Source: Liolophura sinensis
Lineage: Eukaryota; Mollusca; Polyplacophora; Chitonida; Chitonidae
Direction of reading: 5' to 3'
Assembly: GCF_032854445.1 (NCBI RefSeq)
Contig: NC_088304.1
Location: 11,545,704-11,609,703, forward strand
Length of the DNA: 64,000 nt
Of the stretch, positions 57,512 through 64,000 are shown piece after piece (position 1 is the first letter of the stretch; each line of letters starts with the position of its first letter). Made by a program: the position numbers and the translations under genes. The notes beneath the pieces are model-generated. The model was given only the letters and a program-made list of their open reading frames with translations, ran no database searches and was not told the DNA's origin.

Positions 57512-57590
57512 GACAGCCACACGAGTGAGTGAATGAGTGTTTGGGGGTTTGAACAATTTTTCAGTCATATGACGACGCAGGAATCCTTAT
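57512..57590 (-). repeat. SINE-B tail
   Basis: GAGTGAGTGAATGAGTGTTT and TTTTTCAGTCATATGACGAC, the 3' end of SINE-B only. Confidence 0.8.
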
Positions 57591-58014
57591 AGGACAGCGA
57601 CACGAACGTTACTTTAACGAAAATCCCACGATCAATCAGCGCTGGCGATCCTACGAATTCCCTTTGTTTAAAATTGTCCCATTATCATTACCGCTATCAT
57701 GTGTGATACCAGCAACTAAGCCAAAATTAAACTTTATTTTCTAACATGCAATATAATTACTAAAATGAACATATAATCTCATTAAATTCCAGGATTTTCA
57801 TGTTTCTTTTTTTTCAAATTGACGCAAACGGTTTCCCTTGTTTGCGTAATGGTGTTTTAATCGCAATTAGCAGCAACTGGAAATTTGATGAAATGTGACT
57901 GATTCGATTAAGGATTTCAAATCAAATTGTTCTCCCAGTGCACATATGCTTAAGCGTCGGCTCTGATTTCCAGTGTCTTAGTAATCGACATGGCTAAATT
58001 CCAAAATAAACCTT

Positions 58015-58390
58015 CTAAGACTCAGGCTTCAAAACAGACATTCGTATATCAGCCGTTAACCTAAAAGGACGTTCCGGGTCCATAATCGCAAGGCCAAGTC
58101 TCAAACAACGTTCAACGAAGCACAGAGAAGTATACAACGTATGAAACTAAGACAGATTCACGTAAAGAGAGATGTTCAAAGCGAATGAATGAAAGCAATA
58201 TCCAAATCGTGTACCATGCTAGTTTTTAAGTTGTCGATTATCAAACTACGTATGTCAGTTACGCTTTAATACCAAATGTTCGTATATCCAATGTGATGAT
58301 CTAGTTCATTGTCATGAATATACAGTCCCCAGCCCTGGGTTAAGAGGAATGACGCACATTAATCAAGCAAAGTGCGAGAGCTTTGGGACA
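58015..58390 (-). repeat. Rep-3 copy
   Basis: CAGACATTCGTATATCAGCC, ATAATCGCAAGGCCAAGTC, AAGTTGTCGATTATCAAACT and GGGTTAAGAGGAATGACGCA. Confidence 0.8.
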
Positions 58391-58845
58391 CTGTCCAAAT
58401 TTACTTACACGAGAAATATATTCATTGTAGAAACTGAGTTAACGTGTTTGGTAGAATAACCTTGGCACTTCTGTTCTTGCAGTAGTAACTTGTGGCTTTG
58501 ACTGAAATCGTCAAATAACACACACAATTTAACAAATGCTACAAGGCGAGAAATGTATACGCCATATGGAGGGCCATCCGGTACTTTGATCTCGAAGTAA
58601 GGATGAATTACAATGTCAAAAATGAAACCATCATTTGCACTTTGTCGTAAAGTTGGTGACAGGAAACCGTTTTGGTTTTTGTTCAAATACAAATCTAGAT
58701 AAGATGTACCTTCTGAAGAGGCTGTCGTTTCCTTTAAATCAAGGGAAGGTGGATATACATCTTAGTTGCGACATATAGGTTGTTTAATCTCCCAGATCAT
58801 CAATATACCGTTTAGTGACAATCCAGAAAATTACTCATCAATATT
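58391..58845. other. No gene or repeat recognised
   Basis: A 95-codon minus-strand frame (58405-58692) contains a somewhat protein-like stretch but lacks splice support or family resemblance. Confidence 0.4.
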
Positions 58846-59160
58846 ACCCACCCTATTACTCACCTCATGGGAATTAATCACTCTCATGGAGATTACTCAA
58901 CCCATAAAGGTTACTCACCACATGAAGATTGCTCACCCCTAAAATTATTCACCGCATGATGATTACTCGCCCTGTGACGATTACTCACCCTGTGACGATT
59001 ATTCACCTCATGATGATTACTCACCCTGTGACGATTACTTACCCCGTGACGATTACTCACCCCCTGATGATTATTCACCCCATAACGATTATTCACCCCA
59101 CGACAATTACTCACCCCATGATGATTATTGGCTCCGTGACGATTACTCACTCCATGAAGA
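58846..59160. repeat. 18-bp minisatellite, about 17 copies
   Basis: Units close to GATTACTCACCCCGTGAC. The middle copies are regular and the ends degenerate. Because 18 is a multiple of 3, both strands stay open across it (THPVTI-type repeats on plus, GVSNRH-type on minus). No signal peptide or splice context makes either frame a gene. Confidence 0.95.
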
Positions 59161-59552
59161 AAAGTCGCCACTTGACCTATAATACAGTTTACAACGAAGT
59201 ATCAAAAGATCTTTTAAAATTCAAACCTTTCGTCACTTTATTGTGAAGAAAACCTGTAAAAAACGGTATTCTCACATACGTTACTGCCATATGTTTTATT
59301 TTTACTTTTATTAATGCTTTGAAGCAAATGGGAAATTACTGGTCTTATGAAGGACAAGAGCAAAACAATTTTGTTCAGCTGGGCGATCAATCAGGATTTG
59401 GTGATTACGCAGGCGTCTGCATCTGAAAGAACATCTGTAGATCACATTTGTCCTGCAGATAAGCCATAAAGACAACAGTTGTAAACTTTACCCAAATGTA
59501 TCTAACATTAACACATTTCCAATCTTATAAACAGGACTGTTCCAAAACCTCA

Positions 59553-59602
59553 ATGATTGATTGATTGAATCATTGATTGCTTGATTGATTGATTGATTCA
59601 CT
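59553..59602. repeat. (GATT)n microsatellite
   Basis: Repeated TGAT/GATT units before a SINE insertion. Confidence 0.9.
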
Positions 59603-59630
59603 GGTGTTTAACCCCGGGCACTGGTGTTTA

Positions 59631-59790
59631 TTTTATTTATTTATTTGATTGGTGTTTAACGCTGTACTCAAGAACATTTCACTTATACGACGGCAGCCAG
59701 CACTATGGTGGGAGGAAACCGGGCAGAGCCCGGAGAAAACCCACGACCATCCGCAGTTTGTTGACAGACCATCTCACGTACGACCGGAGA
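59631..59790 (-). repeat. SINE-A, 5'-truncated, with perfect 14-bp TSD
   Basis: An ATTT tail, TTTAACGCTGTACTCAAGAA, AAACCGGGCAGAGCCCGGAG and CCATCCGCAGTTTGTTGACA, ending CGACCGGAGA. The duplication GGCACTGGTGTTTA is at 59617-59630 and 59791-59804. Truncation with a TSD points to incomplete reverse transcription at insertion. Confidence 0.95.
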
Positions 59791-59831
59791 GGCACTGGTG
59801 TTTAGCCCCGGTTAACTCCAGGGCTGACCGG

Positions 59832-60083
59832 GGACAGTGGCCGAGGTGGTTAACATGCCAGCAAGGCGCAATGACCCAGCAGCCTTTCACCAATACGGCT
59901 GCTGTGTGTTCTGGATTCCTCCCCGACCGTGCGTGGGAAGGCCTGTCAGCAACCTGCGGATTGGGATGGTTTTCCTCCAGATTCTAGCCAGTTTCCTTCT
60001 ACAATAATGTCGTAAAGTGGAATATTCTTAACTACGGCGTAAAACACCAAGAATGATAAGTAACAAAATAAATAAAACTGACC
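59832..60083 (+). repeat. SINE-A subtype with altered head
   Basis: The head GACAGTGGCCGAGGTGGTTA (A-box-like) replaces the usual SINE-A head; the rest matches: GCGCAATGACCCAGCAGCC, GTGGGAAGGCCTGTCAGCAA, CTACGGCGTAAAACACCAAG and AAATAAAT. Confidence 0.8.
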
Positions 60084-60125
60084 GTCACCGTTTCAGCGAT
60101 AATGTCTTGAATATAGGTTAAACAA

Positions 60126-60250
60126 CAATCAAATGAATAAAGAAATCATCAGTGTTTAAAGCCTGGCTCAAGAAGTTTTCACTTACATGACGACGGCCAG
60201 TTTTACCTATAGAGGAGACCAGGCTGCCCTGAGCCAGTAAACTACCCATC
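60126..60250 (-). repeat. SINE-A fragment, diverged
   Basis: GAATAAAGAAATCATCAGTG, CTGGCTCAAGAAGTTTTCAC and ACATGACGACGGCCAG. Confidence 0.65.
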
Positions 60251-60518
60251 TTCATCATATACTTTGACTTCAGGCCGAAGCTGAAACGGTGAGCAGTGAA
60301 CACGCAGCTCAATGAAGACATGAAAAGTGTAATATCTTGTATAAGCGCGTACAGCGCCACAACAGTTTATGTACACATGTAATGGCTGCGCCCATACCAC
60401 AAGACACTTGATCGCTGTTCACTGTTGATACAAACTTTATTGTGCCTTTTACATACGAAGCCTCGTGTGACTTTATTAAATATTTTGACGACGATTGGTG
60501 CTATAGACTGTTCTATCG

Positions 60519-61245
60519 ATGGCTTTGCACGGAAAAATCGAGAAATTCGATGAAAAGGTGATCGGCAGTTGGACTGAATACATTGAACGTTTAGAACATT
60601 ACTTCATTGCTAATGACATTGAAGATGACCGGGAAAAGCGTTCAATCCTACTCAGTGTTTGTGGAGGAAGGACTTATAAACTCATAAGGAATTTAGTTGC
60701 ACCTGAAAAACTTGGCGAAAGAACGTTTAACGAACTGGTGAAAATCGTTGGTGATCACCACAACCCTCCGCCGTCAGCGTGCGTTCAGGTGCAAATTCAA
60801 CAGTCGAGTGAGGGCCCCGGGCGAGTCAGTTGCTGTGTTTGTGTCCAAGTTACGCCGACTTTCTGAACATTGTGACTTTGGACGATCCCTAGATGAAATG
60901 CTCAGAGATAGGCTGATATGTGGGATGAAAGATGACGGAATCCAAAGAAGATTACTGTCGGAGCATGGATTAACGTTCCAAAGGGCGAATGAAGTAGCTA
61001 CAGCTATGGAATTAGCAGCTAAAAACATCCAGGACCTCCAACACACTCAGCAATCCACACAATCTGTAAAACAAACAGAATTCAATAAAATTCAGGCCAA
61101 ACCAAGTAAAACTTCGTTTACAGTATGCTCTCGCTGTATGGGAAATCACGAGCCATCTACGTGTCGTCACATTCATTCAACCTGCGGTTTCTGTAAGAAA
61201 AGGGGACACATTGACCGGGCCTGTTTGGAACAAACTACAACGTAG
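60519..61245 (+). pseudogene. Ty3-type gag remnant
   Basis: The ATG at 60519 (MALHGKIEKFDEKVIGSWTE) opens the capsid-like half. Near 60780 the frame shifts, and gag homology resumes in the frame 60748-61245 (GESVAVFVSKLRRLSEHC). That frame ends in a nucleocapsid zinc knuckle with CGFCKKRGHIDRAC, a CX2CX4HX4C pattern, preceded by another cysteine-rich pair (CSRCMGNHEPSTC). The single shift is enough to prevent a normal Gag. Confidence 0.85.
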
Positions 61246-61500
61246 TAATAATTCTGGTCAAGCCAAACAAAATCACCCAAAGTGGTCAGGCCATAACAAA
61301 AACAAATGGCGTCGAAAGCCACAGCAATCCAATTTTGTAAAACGAGAGGTCAAAGCTGCCGGTGAAGACGAGGACGTCTATGTAGTGTTTAATCTTCAGC
61401 GTGATGGAGGCAGGAAACCATATAGTGTTGCCGTGGACATTGGTTATATTACTGTTCAGTTAGAATTGGACACCGGAGCACCAGTTACTGTTTAGATGAG
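61211..61500 (+). pseudogene. Ty3-type protease fragment
   Basis: The frame 61211-61495 starts in the nucleocapsid tail and reaches VQLELDTGAPVTV, the aspartic protease active site (D-T-G). It stops immediately afterwards, and the rest of the protease, including the flap and the C-terminal ILG-type motif, is missing or out of frame. Confidence 0.8.
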
Positions 61501-61629
61501 AAGATATACAACTAGTTGAAAACTGGGAAACTTCAGAAATCCAAAGTTAAACTCATGACCTACACAGGCGAGGAAATTCCACATAGCTTCAGTATAACCC
61601 AGACTGAAGATTTGTATGCTACACTTGGT

Positions 61630-62650
61630 GGTGGACAGAGTTAGACCTGTCTCAAGCCTACCAACAAATGTTAATGGACGAAGATTCTAAAGTTTTCACA
61701 ACAATTAACACTCATAAGGGTTTATTTCAGTATAACCGACTACCATATGGGGTGTCCAGTGCACCTGGAATTTTCCAGAGGACGATGGAAAGTCTTCTTC
61801 AAGGCATGCCACATGTGTTAGTGCGTCTAGAGGACATACTAACAACTGGGAAAGATGATTCTGAATCAGTTTTTTTCATGCCTCAGTAAAGCAGGAGTTC
61901 ACCTGAAAAGGAACAAACGTTTCTTCACGGTAGATTAGGTCGTCTTTCTTGGACATCGAATCACAAAGGAAGGAATCCATCCATTGGACGACAAGATTCA
62001 AGCAATTCATGACGCATCATCACTTAAGAATATCACAGAATTGAAATCTTATTTAGGACTTTTGAACTATTATTCTAAGTTCTTGACGAACCTGTCAACA
62101 GTACTGGCGCCACTGCATGAGCTCTTACGTAAAAACGTAAAGTGTCATTGGGGTAAAAGACAGGAGGACGCTTTCCTTAAGTCAAAAGGATTGTTACAGT
62201 CTTCAGATGTGTTAGTCCACTTCGACTCAAGGAGACCCTTGGTATTGGATATTGATGCGTCACCATACGGAACTGGCGCAGTGCTCTCTCACAAAATGGC
62301 GGACGGAACAGAGCAACCCATTGGCTTCATGTCGCGCACACTCTCTACAGCAGAAAAGGGCTATTTCCAGCTGGAGAAAAGGCCTTCGCCATCGTGTTTG
62401 GAGTAAAACAGTTTCATCAATTTCGTTGTAGGAGACATTTTACCTTAATGAGTGACCACAAACCATTACTTGGAAACCAAGGGTATACCACCCATGACAG
62501 TAGCACGTATCCAGCGCTGGGCATTAACTTTGTCAGCCTACGAATATGAGCTGGTCTACTGATCTGGTAAATCAAATGCAAATGCAGACGCTTTAAGTCG
62601 TTTGCCACTTTCTGATTCATCAGGTGGTGAAAATCCACCAATTCCAGGAG
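61630..62650 (+). pseudogene. Ty3-type reverse transcriptase / RNase H remnant
   Basis: RT enters at motif A (ELDLSQAYQQ, about 61638-61667), so the N-terminal fingers are deleted. Then FQYNRLPYGVSSAPGIFQRT, and the catalytic box reads RLEDILTTG where YxDD is expected, losing one aspartate. After a frameshift the connection (LKSYLGLLNYYSKF) and RNase H (LDIDASPYGTGAVL, ending QLEK) are open in 61984-62406. Another shift follows, with remnants to about 62650. Confidence 0.85.
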
Positions 62651-62755
62651 AAAACATTTTACTTATTGAACATGTGGACATGTAAGGACCTGTAAACCCT
62701 AAACACATAACGTCATGGACTGAGCGAGACCCAGTGTTGTCCAGATTACTAAAAT

Positions 62756-64000
62756 TTGTTCTCCATGGCTGGCCAGATAAATGCCAGGAAGCAAACCTGC
62801 CACCGTTTTTTTACAAGACGGGCTGAACTCGGTGTACACCATGGTTGTCTTCTGTGGGGAGCACGTGTCATTGTACCTCCACAGGAACGTCAACAGATGA
62901 TACAGGAACTTCATGTAACTCATCCAGGGATTTCTCGTGTGAAAAACCTTGCTGGAAGCTATGTATGTTGGCCTAAGATGGACAATGAACTTGAAAACAA
63001 AGTACGTTGTTGTGCAGTGTCAATTACATCAGCGTACACCACAGGAAGCACCATTACATCCATGGGAAAGTCCAGGATGACCTTGGTCCAGAATCCGCAT
63101 CGATTATGCACGACCATACATGGGGAAAATGTTTCTTCTAGCAATAGATTCCTATACAGATTAGCTGGAAATCTTCCCAGATAATGGCTCGACTAGTAGT
63201 TCCACCACTGAGAAACCACAACAATGTTTTGCCACCTACGGTCTACCGGATCAGATTCTATCGGATATTGGGACTAGCTTCACAAGTGATGAATTCAAGG
63301 AATCCAAAAGACAAAATGAAATTAACCACATCTTGACTTTTCCCTATCACCAAGCATCAAATGGGCAAGTAGAGGGACAATGGCGAAGATAAAAGGTGGT
63401 TCCATTCAGGACAAACTGAATCAGTTACTTTTTTACTATAGAATCACACCACAGACCACAGCCGGCTTGTCACCTGCTGAAATGTTGATGAATCGTGGAC
63501 TCATATCCCGACTGGACGTATTGCACCCAGATATTCAAGGACGCATTGACGAGAAGCAACAACAGCAGAAGACATACCATGATCGACATGCGAAAAGTCG
63601 CACTATACTGGAAAACGACAGGGTCTATGTTTGCAAATATGGCAGAGGAGAGAAATGGATACCAGCAAGTGTGCAGGAAAAGACAGGACCTTTGTCTTAC
63701 CGTGCTCAAACATCAGACAGATGAATCTGTCGTTGACTCCAGGACCAGATTCGACATCGTACTGATATCAGCGATGACAATGCTGTAGCCGTGCAGCAAC
63801 AGCCATTCCCGGAAAATGTTCCAGATGTTGTTGTGGAGAAATCGTTTCCTACCTCCGTGACATCATCAAACATCGACATCAACTGCGGTAGTTCTCTTTG
63901 TGATAGTCAGTGGAGACTAATGATGTTCCAGAGACTACACCAGTCTCTGAACCAGTGCATCCTACCTTCCAGAGGCAGAGTGACCCTGGAGTGAAGCGTT
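62756..64000 (+). pseudogene. Ty3-type integrase remnant
   Basis: The H2C2 region (ELHVTHPGISRVKNLAGSYV, ending in CC) lies in the frame 62756-63184. The core continues in other frames with RIDYARPYMGKMFLLAIDSY (first aspartate), LPDQILSDIGTSFTSDEF (second aspartate) and ASNGQVEG (glutamate), each interrupted by stops or shifts. The C-terminal part is open at 63380-63724 (GLSPAEMLMNRGL, then the KYGRGEKWIPASV chromatin-side domain), followed by an acidic tail in yet another frame to the window end. Confidence 0.85.

Larger units (their letters stand above)
60370..64000 (+). mobile_element. Decayed Ty3-type LTR retrotransposon, runs off window
   Basis: Order gag, zinc knuckle, protease, RT, RNase H, integrase is that of Ty3 elements. 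A putative 5' LTR end lies just before TTTTGACGACGATTGGTGC at about 60484, which looks like a primer-binding region of this group. The LTR start (TGTACACATG at 60370) is a guess. The 3' LTR would be beyond 64000. Frameshifts, stops and a deletion between protease and RT make it inactive. No envelope-like frame is present up to the window end. Confidence 0.9.

Noticed and set aside
60370-64000. Endogenous retrovirus with envelope
   Set aside because: Domain order and motifs are those of a Ty3-type retrotransposon, and no envelope-like frame is visible before the window ends.

Overview
The window looks like animal nuclear DNA, most likely from a lophotrochozoan and probably a mollusc. It is AT-rich, has a spliced gene with GT-AG introns, and is crowded with tRNA-derived SINEs ending in AAAT repeats, minisatellites, Ty3-type LTR retrotransposon remains, a LINE tail and Tc1-like debris. 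The taxon is an inference from repeat style and was not tested by any search.

Only one complete gene can be read with confidence: a six-coding-exon opsin at 2285-9163 (+), 374 residues. It has the retinal-attachment lysine in TM7, the disulfide cysteine pair, a DRY motif, an NPxxY motif, and a glutamate at the position of bovine rhodopsin E181. Exons join in frame with canonical splice sites. Its introns hold SINEs and copies of a dispersed repeat. A 47-bp minisatellite sits just upstream and resembles the splice acceptor in front of the start codon.

From 9.2 to 21 kb there are dispersed repeats (called Rep-1, Rep-2 and Rep-3 here), SINEs, a possible solo LTR and two isolated exon-like stretches (11007-11197 +, 12666-12857 -). 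A decayed Ty3-type element lies on the minus strand at 21656-about 24410. From 27 to 33.6 kb a long Rep-2 copy carries a SINE insertion and a 5'-truncated LINE insertion, each with a perfect target-site duplication. It also carries an array of about 25 near-identical 101-bp units that grew out of an internal Rep-2 segment.

From 34 to 55 kb there is a decayed Tc1-like transposase (- strand), a hairpin-type element, many SINE and Rep copies, a possible pair of head-to-head first exons near 41.4 kb, a transposon fragment at 44.2 kb, a small MITE at 51.9 kb and a 49-bp tandem repeat at 52.6 kb. At 55.1-57.0 kb a repeat of roughly 180 bp occurs in direct copies and then in inverted copies, making a large foldback array. 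An 18-bp minisatellite lies at 58.85-59.16 kb. The right end (60.4-64 kb) is a second, plus-strand Ty3-type element with recognisable gag, protease, RT, RNase H and integrase pieces, all broken by frameshifts and stops, which runs off the window.

No rRNA gene, CRISPR array, bacterial operon or intact transposon was seen. The most unusual features are structural: the satellite born inside a dispersed repeat, the foldback array, and the acceptor-like minisatellite beside the opsin gene.
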